A stretch of 64,000 nucleotides of DNA from JAFALK01 sp036500605 (GCA_036500605.1 DASYBU010000044.1:62001-126000), one strand, 5' to 3'; counted from the first letter of the stretch, positions 18,113 to 26,508 are shown. The notes: generated by a model not told the origin, from the letters alone. Program-made: numbers and translations.

Positions 18113-18766
18113 CTAAGGGCTGTTGGCGCTGGCTGCATGTGCCAAAGGATTGGGCCCTGAACTGGCCTCTGGATTGGCCCCTGGATTGGCCCCTGGATTG
18201 GCATCAGCGCGCAGCAGCCGTGCTCGAGGCTGCGGCTCGACGACCAAGCCCGGCTGCTCGGGCGCCACGATGGCCTGGACAAAGGACGGCGTGCCATCCA
18301 GCGTGCGGCTGGCCGGCGCCTCCACCAGCGCATTGGCCAGGTTGGGATCGGGCGTGACGGGTGCAATTGCCAGTTGGTTCTGCGTCGTGTGCAGCGGCAG
18401 GCTCGGCAGCAGCAGCGCGATCATGACGAAACTGGCGGCCACACCCAGGGCCGGCAGCCATTGGCTCAGGCGGCGGGGACGCAGCAAGACGGGCTCGTGC
18501 GCGATGCGCTCACGCAAGCCGGCCAGCAGAGCTTCGCCGCTTTGCGCGGGCGAAGCCAACTCGGGCGAACGCAGCGCGGCACCGATCAGGTGCAGCGTCT
18601 GCCATTCGCGCCGCAGGCTTTCGTCGCGCTCCCAATCGGCCAGAAGGAGTTCCACTTGCTGGGCATTGGCGTGACCGTCGGCCAAATCGGACAGCGCCTG
18701 ACGCCGCTGAGCTTCAGCGCTAGGGTTAGCGTTAGCGTTAACGGCCTCGTCATTCTTTGTGTCCAT
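18113..18766 (-). CDS. rseA: sigma-E factor negative regulatory protein RseA
   Basis: This 217-residue anti-sigma factor has a cytoplasmic RseA/MucA N-terminal domain (about residues 23-70, containing LSDLADG and LLADWERD) that should bind sigma-E. One membrane helix (about 103-123) and a periplasmic tail follow. The tail ends in a low-complexity segment with repeats of PGAN/PEAS type encoded by a 12-bp tandem repeat. The start at 18766 has a strong AAGGAG site. It lies 23 nt after rpoE. Regulated proteolysis normally releases sigma-E; the RseB partner that protects RseA is not encoded here. Confidence 0.85.
   Translation of the reverse strand: MDTKNDEAVNANANPSAEAQRRQALSDLADGHANAQQVELLLADWERDESLRREWQTLHLIGAALRSPELASPAQSGEALLAGLRERIAHEPVLLRPRRLSQWLPALGVAASFVMIALLLPSLPLHTTQNQLAIAPVTPDPNLANALVEAPASRTLDGTPSFVQAIVAPEQPGLVVEPQPRARLLRADANPGANPGANPEASSGPNPLAHAASANSP
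18164..18202 (-). repeat. 12-bp tandem repeat inside rseA
   Basis: Three near-identical 12-bp units (18164-18175, 18176-18187, 18188-18199) plus a partial unit encode Pro-Gly-Ala-Asn repeats in the periplasmic tail of RseA. A more diverged unit precedes them. Copy number could vary by slippage without a frameshift, because the unit is a multiple of three. Confidence 0.75.
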
Positions 18767-18789
18767 GTCGATCTCCTTCACCAACGCTG

Positions 18790-19404
18790 CTACCAACGCT
18801 CGCCATTGCGCGTGCCCAATAGCGGGCGCAATTGCGCCGCCACGGCCTCGCGGGCCCGGAAGATGCGTGAACGCACAGTGCCGATCGGACACTCCAGCGC
18901 GAGCGCGATCTCCTCGTAGCCGAGGCCATCCACTTCACGTAACTCCAAGGCTCGACGGAAGTCTTCGGGCAAGGCGGCGACGGCGGCATTGACGGCCGCC
19001 GCCAGTTGCTTGCCCGCCAACAGGCTTTCAGGCGTACTTCCATCGCTTAGAGCACGGTCGGGGCTCAAAGGTTCCGCGTCTTCATCGTCACCCCCTTGTT
19101 TGAGGGAGGCCTCCGTCACGATCGGGTCACGCCGCAAGCCCTCAAGGGCCCGCTTGGCGGTGTTGACAGCAATGCGATAGAGCCAGGTGTAGAAGGCGCT
19201 CTCGTTGCGGAAGCCGCCGAGGGAGCGATAGGCGCGCAGGAAGGCCTCCTGGCTGATATCCGGGACGAGATCCACATCGCGCACGAGGCGGCCGATCAGA
19301 CGCTCGACCCGCAGCTGGTACTTGAGGACCAGCATTTCGAACGCCCGCACGTCGCCGGCTTGCGCTCGTCGGACCAGCAGGACATCGGGATCTTCAGAGC
19401 TCAT
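18790..19404 (-). CDS. rpoE: RNA polymerase sigma-E factor (RpoE/AlgU)
   Basis: This 204-residue ECF sigma factor directs transcription of envelope stress genes. Region 2 spans about residues 10-80 (PDISQEAFLRAYRSL, FYTWLYRIAVNTAKR). Region 4 spans about 140-195 (LPEDFRRALELREVDGLGYEEIA, then IGTVRSRIFRARE). The linker between them is somewhat long and acidic. The ATG at 19404 overlaps the upstream small membrane-protein gene by 11 nt. It is first of rpoE-rseA-mucD, yet apparently transcriptionally continuous with fabF upstream. Confidence 0.95.
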   Translation of the reverse strand: MSSEDPDVLLVRRAQAGDVRAFEMLVLKYQLRVERLIGRLVRDVDLVPDISQEAFLRAYRSLGGFRNESAFYTWLYRIAVNTAKRALEGLRRDPIVTEASLKQGGDDEDAEPLSPDRALSDGSTPESLLAGKQLAAAVNAAVAALPEDFRRALELREVDGLGYEEIALALECPIGTVRSRIFRAREAVAAQLRPLLGTRNGERW

Positions 19405-19783
19405 GCGGAGGTTGCGCGTGGGGAACTTCGGTGCGCGCCGAATATAGCGTGGCGCGCAGCTGGCTCCATTGCGAACCTAGGGAATTGGCGGCCAGCGGCA
19501 GGTAGAGGTGGCCATCGGCTTGCAGAAGCAGCCACGATCCGAAATCCATCACCACTTGCAGCCGCATTGCGGGACCGGCCTCGCGCGAACCGGCGGGCGA
19601 CAGCCGCCAGCACTGGCCATCCCAACAGAGTTCACGCGGCGAGACGCAGGCCAGATGCCAGGTCCAGACGCTAACGGGCAAGACCAGCGGCATCAACCAC
19701 CAGGCCAGCTCGACGTGCAAGGCCAGGGCCGCAATCGCACCGGCCGCAGCAACGGCTGCCAGAAACGAAACAAGCCCTTGCAC
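19394..19783 (-). CDS. small membrane protein, YgfX-like
   Basis: This is a coding frame of about 129 residues between fabF and rpoE. It has two hydrophobic helices near the N-terminus (about 3-22 and 27-46) and then a soluble tail. The layout and position recall the YgfX/CptA-like small proteins often encoded before rpoE in Burkholderiales. Function is not known here. The start is uncertain: there is no ATG, the GTG at 19783 is offered, and translation may instead begin further upstream next to the fabF stop. The 3' end overlaps rpoE by 11 nt, suggesting coupling. Confidence 0.55.
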   Translation of the reverse strand: MQGLVSFLAAVAAAGAIAALALHVELAWWLMPLVLPVSVWTWHLACVSPRELCWDGQCWRLSPAGSREAGPAMRLQVVMDFGSWLLLQADGHLYLPLAANSLGSQWSQLRATLYSARTEVPHAQPPHEL

Positions 19784-19854
19784 CAGCGGCTGCGTCGTGA
19801 CGCAGACCGTGAATGCAGGGGCTTGGCGCTGAGCCTGACGGCGGGCCGGTGCGT

Positions 19855-21099
19855 TCAGATGCGCTTGAAGATCAGCGTGCCGTTGGTGCCGCCGAAACCG
19901 AAGTTGTTCTTGGCGGCGTACTCGATCTTCATCTCCCGCGCGGTGTTGGCGCAGTAGTCCAGGTCGCACTCGGGATCCTGGTTGAAGATGTTGATCGTCG
20001 GCGGCGCGATCTGATGGTGCACAGCCAGCGCCGTGAACACCGACTCGATGCCGCCCGCGCCGCCCAGCAAGTGGCCGGTCATGGACTTGGTCGAGCTGAT
20101 GGCCATCTTGTAGGCGTGATCACCAAAGGCCAGCTTGATCGCGTTGGTCTCGTTCAGGTCGCCGAGCGGCGTGGACGTGCCATGCGCGTTCATGTAGTCG
20201 ACCTGATCGGCGTTGATGCCGGCGTTGCGCAGCGCAGCCTTCATCGAACGCTTGGGGCCGTCCACATTGGGCGCGGTCATGTGATAGGCGTCCGAACCCA
20301 TGCCGAAGCCCGAGAGCTCGCAATAGATCTTGGCGCCGCGCGCCTTGGCGTGTTCGTACTCTTCGAGCACCAGCACGCCGCCGCCCTCGCCCAGCACAAA
20401 GCCGTCGCGATCTTTGTCCCAAGGGCGCGAGGCCGTCTTGGGATCGTCGTTACGGGTGGACAGCGCGCGAGCCGCGGCAAAACCGCCGATGCCCAGCGGC
20501 GACACGGTGGATTCCGAGCCGCCAGCGATCATCACGTCGGCATCGCCGTATTCAATCAACCGCCCTGCTTCGCCGATGGCGTGCAGGCCGGTGGTGCAGG
20601 CGGTGACGATCGCCAGGTTTGGGCCTTGAAAGCCATAACGGATCGACACCTGCCCAGAAATCATGTTGATGATCGAGGCCGGCACGAAGAACGGGGAGAC
20701 GCGGCGCGGGCCGCGGTTCACCAGTTCAGCATGCGTTTCTTCGATCATCGGCAAACCACCAATGCCGGAACCCACCAGCACGCCGATGCGCTCGGCCTGC
20801 TCTTCGGTCAGTTCGCCATTGGTCTTCAGCCCCGCATCCTTCACCGCCTGGACGCTTGCTGCCAGTCCGTAATGGATGAAGGTATCCATCGTGCGCGCTT
20901 CCTTGGTCGACATGTACTCGTCGACCTTGAAATCCTTGACCTCGCCAGCGAACTGGCAAGCAAAGGCGCTGGCATCAAAACGAGTGATGCGATCGATGCC
21001 GGACTGGCCGGCAATGATGTTGGCCCAGCCCTGCTCGACCGTGTTGCCCACGGGACTGATCAGGCCAAGACCGGTAACAACGACGCGACGACGGCTCAT
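19855..21099 (-). CDS. fabF: beta-ketoacyl-ACP synthase II
   Basis: This 414-residue condensing enzyme elongates acyl-ACP with malonyl-ACP. The catalytic Cys168 lies in VTACTTG. The two histidines lie in NAHGTSTPLGD and SMTGHLLGGAGG. The N-terminus MSRRRVVVTGLGLISPVG is typical of FabF. The start is 35 nt after acpP. It is cytosolic and part of the type II fatty-acid synthase cluster. Confidence 0.97.
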   Translation of the reverse strand: MSRRRVVVTGLGLISPVGNTVEQGWANIIAGQSGIDRITRFDASAFACQFAGEVKDFKVDEYMSTKEARTMDTFIHYGLAASVQAVKDAGLKTNGELTEEQAERIGVLVGSGIGGLPMIEETHAELVNRGPRRVSPFFVPASIINMISGQVSIRYGFQGPNLAIVTACTTGLHAIGEAGRLIEYGDADVMIAGGSESTVSPLGIGGFAAARALSTRNDDPKTASRPWDKDRDGFVLGEGGGVLVLEEYEHAKARGAKIYCELSGFGMGSDAYHMTAPNVDGPKRSMKAALRNAGINADQVDYMNAHGTSTPLGDLNETNAIKLAFGDHAYKMAISSTKSMTGHLLGGAGGIESVFTALAVHHQIAPPTINIFNQDPECDLDYCANTAREMKIEYAAKNNFGFGGTNGTLIFKRI

Positions 21100-21134
21100 G
21101 CGGAATGCGGCTGAAATTGCGGAGACAAAAAGGC

Positions 21135-21374
21135 TTAAGCCTTTTGGTGCTTGACGGCGTAATCGATCGCCAGTTGCACCGTGGTGATCTTCTCGGCTTC
21201 TTCGTCCGGGATCTCGATGCCGAACTCGTCTTCGAGGGCCATCACCAGTTCGACCGTGTCGAGGGAGTCGGCGCCGAGGTCAGCCACGAAGGCTTTCTCG
21301 GTAGTGACGTCGGCTTCAGGCACACCGAGTTGTTCGGCAATGATTTTCTTGACACGGGTTTCGATATCGCTCAT
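21135..21374 (-). CDS. acpP: acyl carrier protein
   Basis: This 79-residue acidic carrier protein has the DSLDTVEL motif, with Ser37 as the phosphopantetheine attachment site. A GGAGGAG ribosome binding site precedes the ATG by 5-6 nt, consistent with very high expression. It is flanked by fabG and fabF as in E. coli. Confidence 0.98.
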   Translation of the reverse strand: MSDIETRVKKIIAEQLGVPEADVTTEKAFVADLGADSLDTVELVMALEDEFGIEIPDEEAEKITTVQLAIDYAVKHQKA

Positions 21375-21406
21375 GACACTCCTCCAAGAGGGGTTTGCTA
21401 AAGACA

Positions 21407-21452
21407 GCCCGGGATTCTAAGGCCTGCATCAGCAGGCCTCCACCGTCCGGGC
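21407..21452 (-). terminator. nested hairpin between fabG and acpP
   Basis: An inner perfect 8-bp stem AGGCCTGC/GCAGGCCT (21420-21427 and 21432-21439, loop of 4) sits inside an outer GCCCGG/CCGGGC pair (21407-21412 and 21447-21452). No T run follows on the minus strand, so it may be a processing or attenuation structure rather than a full terminator. It could help set the ACP-to-enzyme ratio. Confidence 0.4.
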
Positions 21453-21476
21453 ATGGCGGCGGGCGAAATCGCCAAA

Positions 21477-22214
21477 TCAGTTCATGTACATGCCGCCGTT
21501 GACGTGCAGCTCGGTGCCGGTGATGTAGCCGGCCGCCGGCGAAGCCAGGAAGGCCACGGCCCCCGCGATTTCCTCCGGCGCACCCAGGCGGCCCAGCGGA
21601 ATCTGTGCCAGCAGCGCGGCCTTTTGAGCCTCGGGCAGCACGTCGGTCATGTCCGTGGCGATGAAGCCAGGGGCAATGCAGTTGACCGTGATGTTGCGGC
21701 TGCCCAGTTCGCGGGCCAGCGAGCGGGTCATGCCCGCCAGACCGGCCTTGGCAGCAGCATAGTTGGCCTGACCGGCATTGCCGGAAGCGCCCACCACGGA
21801 GGTGATGCTGATGATGCGGCCATAACGCTGCTTCATCATGGGGCGCATGACGGCGCGCGCGAGGCGGAACACGGCCTTGAGATTGGTGTCGAGCACCGCG
21901 TCCCAGTCGTCGTCCTTCATGCGCATGGCCAGTTGGTCACGCGTGATGCCGGCATTGTTGACCAGCACCTGCAGGCTGCCATCGGTCTTGAGGATCGCGT
22001 CGATCGCCGCATCCACGGCCGGCACGTCATTGACGTTCAGCGCGATGCCGCGCCCGCCGAACGGGGCCAGCGCTTCGCTGATGCCGGCGGCGCCGGCCTC
22101 GGTCGTTGCCGTGCCAATAACGGTGTAGTTCTGCGCAGCCAGGGCCAGCGCGATGGCGCGGCCGATGCCGCGGCTGGCGCCGGTGACGAGGGCGACTTGT
22201 TTGGTTTCGCTCAT
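21477..22214 (-). CDS. fabG: 3-oxoacyl-ACP reductase
   Basis: This 245-residue NADPH-dependent short-chain dehydrogenase reduces beta-ketoacyl-ACP. The Rossmann motif TGASRGIGRA is near residue 11 and NNAG near residue 86. The Ser-Tyr-Lys catalytic set appears in ITSVVGASGNAGQANYAAAKAG. The ATG at 22214 overlaps the fabD stop by 4 nt (ATGA). Confidence 0.96.
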   Translation of the reverse strand: MSETKQVALVTGASRGIGRAIALALAAQNYTVIGTATTEAGAAGISEALAPFGGRGIALNVNDVPAVDAAIDAILKTDGSLQVLVNNAGITRDQLAMRMKDDDWDAVLDTNLKAVFRLARAVMRPMMKQRYGRIISITSVVGASGNAGQANYAAAKAGLAGMTRSLARELGSRNITVNCIAPGFIATDMTDVLPEAQKAALLAQIPLGRLGAPEEIAGAVAFLASPAAGYITGTELHVNGGMYMN

Positions 22215-23152
22215 GATTGCAACAAGGTTTGGGCTTCGGCCAGCGAGGCCGGATCCAGGATGGTGGCGCTTTGCAGCTCGCCGTCGATGCGCTTGACCAT
22301 GCCGGCCAGCACCTTGCCGGGGCCGCATTCGATGATGTGGCCGATGCCACGCGCCTTCAGTGCCAGCACCACTTCGACCCACCGGACCGGGCCGAAAGCC
22401 TGGCGGTACAGCGCGTCGCGCAAGGCGGCGTCGTCCGTCGTCACTGCGACGTCGATATTGTTGATCACCGGGAAAGCTTGAGCAGCGAACTGCGTGGCAG
22501 CCAGACGCTCCTTGAGCCGCTCAGCGGCGGGCTTCATCAGGCTCGAATGGAAAGGCGCCGATACCGACAAGGGGAGTGCTCGCTTGGCACCTGCCGCCTT
22601 GAGCATTTCGGCGGCCTTCTCGGCGCCGGCCTTGCTGCCGGCGATCACGGTCTGCTTGGGGTCGTTGAAGTTGACGGCCTCGACGACCTCACCGCTTTCA
22701 GCGGCGGCTTGAGCGCAGACCGCGCGCACCGTGTCGCCGTCCAGCCCCAGGATCGCGTACATGGCGCCAGTGCCGACGGGCACGGCTTCCTGCATGGCTT
22801 GCGCGCGGAAGCGCACCAGCGGCAGCGCATCGGCCAGAGTCAGCGCGCCGGAGGCGACGAGAGCCGTGTATTCGCCGAGCGAATGGCCAGCAGCGGCCAC
22901 GGGAACGAGACCGGTCTCGGCAATCCATGCGCGGTAGCAGGCGATGCCCGCCGTCAGCATGACCGGCTGCGTGTTGGTCGTCAGGTCGAGCTGTTCCTTG
23001 GGGCCGTTCTTGATCAGCGCGCCGATGTCTTCGCCCAGTGCGGACGAAGCTTCTTCGAGCGTGCGCTTGATCTCGGCGTTATCGCCCCAGGCGTCCAGCA
23101 TGCCCACGGCTTGCGAGCCCTGGCCCGGAAATACAAATGCAAATGGCTTCAT
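22211..23152 (-). CDS. fabD: malonyl CoA-ACP transacylase
   Basis: This 313-residue transacylase loads malonate onto ACP. FPGQGSQ is at the N-terminus, the nucleophile Ser91 lies in GHSLGEY, and the catalytic histidine is in SAPFHSSLM. It sits between fabH (8-nt gap) and fabG (overlap) within the operon. Confidence 0.97.
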   Translation of the reverse strand: MKPFAFVFPGQGSQAVGMLDAWGDNAEIKRTLEEASSALGEDIGALIKNGPKEQLDLTTNTQPVMLTAGIACYRAWIAETGLVPVAAAGHSLGEYTALVASGALTLADALPLVRFRAQAMQEAVPVGTGAMYAILGLDGDTVRAVCAQAAAESGEVVEAVNFNDPKQTVIAGSKAGAEKAAEMLKAAGAKRALPLSVSAPFHSSLMKPAAERLKERLAATQFAAQAFPVINNIDVAVTTDDAALRDALYRQAFGPVRWVEVVLALKARGIGHIIECGPGKVLAGMVKRIDGELQSATILDPASLAEAQTLLQS

Positions 23153-23160
23153 AGGATGGA

Positions 23161-24150
23161 TCAGAAGTCGAGGAGCACAGCGCCCCAGGTGAAGCCGCCG
23201 CCGACGCCTTCAAGCATCACCGTGTCACCGCGCTTGACGCGGCCATCGCGCACGGCGACGTCAAGTGCCAGCGGGATCGACGCGGCCGACGTGTTGCCAT
23301 GCTCGGCCACGGTGGCCACCATCTTGCTCAGCGGCATCTTGAGCTTCTTGGCCGTACCTTCCATGATGCGGATATTGGCTTGGTGCGGGATCAGCCAGTC
23401 GATATCGGCTTCGGTGCGACCGGCCTTTTCCAGAACAGCGCGAGCGACCTTGTCGAGCACGCCGACAGCGAGCTTGAACACGGCCGGGCCGTCCATCTTC
23501 AACATCGGATGCCCGAGCACCTGGCCGCCCGAGACATTGCCGGGCACGCAGAGTACGTCGACATAGCGGCCATCGGCATGCAGCTCGCTGGCGACGATGC
23601 CGGGCTCATTGCTGGCGCCCAGAACGACCGCGCCGGCGCCGTCGCCGAACAACACGCAAGTGGTGCGGTCCTTGAAATCGAGAATGCGCGAGAAGACTTC
23701 GGCGCCGACGACCAGCGCCTTGCTGGCCGCGCCGCTCTTGATCATCGAATCAGCCACCGTCAGCGCGTAGACGAAGCCCGAGCACACCGCTTGCACATCA
23801 AAGGCCGCGCAACCATGCACGCCGAGCTTTTGCTGCAGCAGCGCGGCGGTGGAAGGGAACACCATGTCCGGCGTGGACGTGGCGACGATGATCAGGTCGA
23901 TCTCGGCCGCGATCATGCCGGCAGCCTCAAGCGCCGCGCGGGCCGCGGGCAAGGCCAGGTCACTGGCGCCCACATGGGCTTCCGCGAAATGGCGAGCACG
24001 AATGCCCGTACGCTCGATGATCCAGGCGTCAGAAGTTTCGATGCCGTCGGCCGCCAGTTGCGCGGCGAGGTCGTCGTTGGTGACGCGCCGGGCCGGCAGA
24101 TGGCTGCCTGTGCCGAGAATGCGTGAATACCGATGGGTTTGAACCGTCAT
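23161..24150 (-). CDS. fabH: beta-ketoacyl-ACP synthase III
   Basis: This 329-residue enzyme starts fatty-acid synthesis by condensing acetyl-CoA with malonyl-ACP. The catalytic Cys123 is in QAVCSGFVYAL, His in IPHQANIRI and Asn in GNTSAAS. The ATG overlaps the plsX stop by 4 nt (ATGA), so the pair is probably translationally coupled. Confidence 0.97.
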   Translation of the reverse strand: MTVQTHRYSRILGTGSHLPARRVTNDDLAAQLAADGIETSDAWIIERTGIRARHFAEAHVGASDLALPAARAALEAAGMIAAEIDLIIVATSTPDMVFPSTAALLQQKLGVHGCAAFDVQAVCSGFVYALTVADSMIKSGAASKALVVGAEVFSRILDFKDRTTCVLFGDGAGAVVLGASNEPGIVASELHADGRYVDVLCVPGNVSGGQVLGHPMLKMDGPAVFKLAVGVLDKVARAVLEKAGRTEADIDWLIPHQANIRIMEGTAKKLKMPLSKMVATVAEHGNTSAASIPLALDVAVRDGRVKRGDTVMLEGVGGGFTWGAVLLDF

Positions 24151-25259
24151 GCTGTGTGGTCGGCTGTCGCCGCCTTATCTCCTGCATCTTCGACCTTGCC
24201 CTCCATCGCCGCCGGCATGGCAGCTAGCGAGGCGATGATGCGCTCGTGAACCCGGTCTAGAAGCCGGTTGCGGGCGGCATCATAAGCGCGGTTCAAAGCC
24301 TGCTCAAAAGCAAAGGCATCCGCCGAACCATGACTCTTGAACACGAGGCCACGCAGACCCAGCAGCGCCGCACCGTTGAACCGTCGATGATCGAGGCGAT
24401 GTTTGAAGCGCTTGAGCACAGGCATCGCGAGTACCGCCATGGCCTTGCTCAGCAGATCGCGACCGAATTCCTCGCGCAGGCCAAAGGCGAACATCGAGGC
24501 AATGCCCTCGGCGGCCTTGAGGGCCACATTGCCCACGAAACCGTCGCAAACCACCAGATCGGTCGTGCCCTTGAAGATGTCGTTGCCTTCGACATTGCCG
24601 TAGAAGTTCAATTGACCGCTCGCGCCGGCCGCGCGAAGCAACTCGCCGGCACGCTTGATGATCTCGCTGCCCTTGATGGCTTCTTCGCCGATGTTCAGGA
24701 GACCCACGGTGGGCTCTTCCTTGCCGTCGACAGCGGCCACCAGGGCGCTGCCCATCAGCGCAAACTGCAACAAGTGCTCGGCGGTGCAATCAACATTGGC
24801 GCCAAGGTCCAGCACGGTCGTGTAACCCTCGTTCTGCGTGGGCATCACGGTGGCAATCGCCGGGCGGTCGATGCCGTCCAGGGTCTTGAGCACGTAGCGA
24901 GACACCGCCATCAGAGCGCCGGTATTGCCGGCCGACACGCAGGCGTGGGCCAGCGGGGGCTCGTCGTCACTCGCCTTGACCTGCTCGATGGCGATGCGCA
25001 TGGAAGATTGCTTCTTCTTGCGCAGGGCGACTTCGACCGGATCGTCCATCGTCACCACTTCGCTGGCCGGCACGAGAGTGCAACGCGGCCATGCGGCGGC
25101 GGGCGCCAGCGCTTCCGGCAAGCCAACCAACAAGACCTCGGCACGCGGATGCGCGGCAAGAAAAGCCTTGACGGCGGGCAGCGTGACCGAGGGGCCGTGG
25201 TCTCCGCCCATGCAATCGACGGACAGACGGACCACGTCAAGAGATTCAAAAGAGGACAT
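24147..25259 (-). CDS. plsX: phosphate acyltransferase PlsX
   Basis: This 370-residue enzyme makes acyl-phosphate from acyl-ACP for phospholipid synthesis. DCMGGDHGPSV near the N-terminus, ALRKKKQSSMRIA and GNTGALMA are family motifs, and CDGFVGNVALK lies in the C-terminal half. The ATG at 25259 is preferred to a TTG six codons upstream. A terminator-like hairpin separates it from rpmF, so it may be partly uncoupled from that gene. Confidence 0.95.
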   Translation of the reverse strand: MSSFESLDVVRLSVDCMGGDHGPSVTLPAVKAFLAAHPRAEVLLVGLPEALAPAAAWPRCTLVPASEVVTMDDPVEVALRKKKQSSMRIAIEQVKASDDEPPLAHACVSAGNTGALMAVSRYVLKTLDGIDRPAIATVMPTQNEGYTTVLDLGANVDCTAEHLLQFALMGSALVAAVDGKEEPTVGLLNIGEEAIKGSEIIKRAGELLRAAGASGQLNFYGNVEGNDIFKGTTDLVVCDGFVGNVALKAAEGIASMFAFGLREEFGRDLLSKAMAVLAMPVLKRFKHRLDHRRFNGAALLGLRGLVFKSHGSADAFAFEQALNRAYDAARNRLLDRVHERIIASLAAMPAAMEGKVEDAGDKAATADHTA

Positions 25260-25374
25260 CGGACTCAAATCTGACAATAACCGCTGACCTTACGCGAGGC
25301 GAACCGGCATATCAAGCGGGCTCGCCCGCCCTGCCCGTCCCGGGTTATCACGAATGACAAGCCTCAGAAACGAC

Positions 25375-25406
25375 AAAACCCGGCACTGCAAGGACTACAG
25401 GCCGGG
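25375..25406 (-). terminator. terminator between rpmF and plsX
   Basis: On the minus strand, CCCGGC (25406-25401) pairs with GCCGGG (25384-25379), extended by a CTG/CAG pair, and is followed by TTTT. It lies about 55 nt after the rpmF stop. It probably lets most rpmF transcripts end before plsX. Confidence 0.65.
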
Positions 25407-25460
25407 AATTGTTCGAGAAAGCTGTTGCGCGCCGATGACCAGCGCGCAGGACGCCAATGA

Positions 25461-25643
25461 TCAGGCGTCAGCCTTGGTCTTCAGGACCTTGCGGCCACGG
25501 TAGAAGCCGGTCGGGCTGATGTGGTGACGCAGATGCACTTCACCGGTGGTCGGCTCGATGCCGGTGCCCGGGGTGACCAGCGCATTGTGCGAACGGTGCA
25601 TGCCGCGCTTGGAAGGCGACTTCTTGTTTTGCTGAACGGCCAT
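25461..25643 (-). CDS. rpmF: 50S ribosomal protein L32
   Basis: This 60-residue basic protein begins AVQQNKKSPSKRGMHRSHN, the standard L32 start. It lacks the four-cysteine zinc site of the C+ form, so it is the zinc-independent type. A CAGGAG site precedes the ATG. The rpmF-plsX-fab order is conserved widely in proteobacteria. Confidence 0.97.
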   Translation of the reverse strand: MAVQQNKKSPSKRGMHRSHNALVTPGTGIEPTTGEVHLRHHISPTGFYRGRKVLKTKADA

Positions 25644-25655
25644 GATGAAAGCTCC

Positions 25656-25683
25656 TGAAGGGTCTTGAAGGGTCTTGAAGGGA
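25656..25683. repeat. 10-bp direct repeat in the rpmF leader
   Basis: The unit GGTCTTGAAG occurs twice in tandem (25661-25670, 25671-25680), with partial copies on both sides. It lies just upstream of the rpmF ribosome binding site on the minus strand. No function is evident. Confidence 0.6.
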
Positions 25684-25890
25684 CCTGATATGTCGGCTTA
25701 GGAGCCGGCGACGCAAGCAGTGCCATGCACCTGCCTTGTGTCTCAACCTGATCCAGGTTGGCCCCAATTTCAAAGTAATCCTGTGGATTGCCGCCTCATC
25801 ATGTTTGCAATGAAAGGCGCAGATCCGGGAAAGCCAGAGAGTGTAGCACGCGCTGGCCGTTATGCCAAGGCTGCTGCTGACATCAGCTCC

Positions 25891-25934
25891 AGACACTGCT
25901 CAGACACTGCTCAGGCATTGCTCAGGCATTGCCC
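25891..25934. repeat. 11-bp tandem repeat across the DUF177 gene's stop codon
   Basis: There are four 11-bp units: AGACACTGCTC twice (25891-25912), then AGGCATTGCTC and AGGCATTGCCC (25913-25934). The stop codon of the DUF177 gene lies in the third/fourth unit. On the minus strand the units place TGA every 11 bases and so in all three frames. Confidence 0.8.
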
Positions 25935-26476
25935 TTTCCCTTGAGCGAGGCCAGGGCGGCGAACGGGTTGGGCTTTTCTTCCAGCTCCTCGGGAAACTCG
26001 TCATCCACATGGCTGAGCGGCTCCGGACAGTGCTCATGGCGCGGCACCAGCGGCAGAGCCAGCAGCAGCTCGTCTTCGAGCAATTCCTGTGCATCGAGGC
26101 TGCGCGTTAGCGCCAGCACGTCGTCTTCGCTGTCTTCGTCGAGCGCCGCGGCCTGTTCTTCATCGCGCACGAACAGGAAGGAACGCTCGACCTCCAGATG
26201 CTCTTCAACCGCTTGCAGGCAGCGCTGGCAGGTCAGGCGGACAGTCGCCTGGGCCTGCAAATGCAGCCAGATCTGCGCGTCAGCGGCGCGGGGCTCGATG
26301 CGTTCACCTTTCAGCTCCCAGCTCACATTCGGCCAGGAGCTTGCCGGCGCCTCGGGCGCGGCGGCGTCGGCCAGACGATGTAGATCGGCGGCCGGCCATT
26401 CGCCTTGCAGGCTCACACCATCGCGGGCAAAGGCTTCCACGTCGAGTTTGCGGGGGGAGAAATCACGCGTTTTCAT
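25922..26476 (-). CDS. DUF177 (YceD-like) protein
   Basis: This 184-residue protein of the DUF177/YceD family is encoded just upstream of rpmF in most proteobacteria. The CQRCLQ motif near residue 87 is a family-typical CxxC pair. The C-terminus is acidic and ends NPFAALASLKGK. In E. coli YceD has been linked to 23S rRNA accumulation, a role that may apply here. The ATG at 26476 was chosen over an upstream TTG because MKTRDFSPRKLDVEAFA is the usual beginning. Confidence 0.88.
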   Translation of the reverse strand: MKTRDFSPRKLDVEAFARDGVSLQGEWPAADLHRLADAAAPEAPASSWPNVSWELKGERIEPRAADAQIWLHLQAQATVRLTCQRCLQAVEEHLEVERSFLFVRDEEQAAALDEDSEDDVLALTRSLDAQELLEDELLLALPLVPRHEHCPEPLSHVDDEFPEELEEKPNPFAALASLKGKGNA

Positions 26477-26508
26477 GGCCTCAAGTGTAGGCGTGGACAA
26501 TTGCGGTC

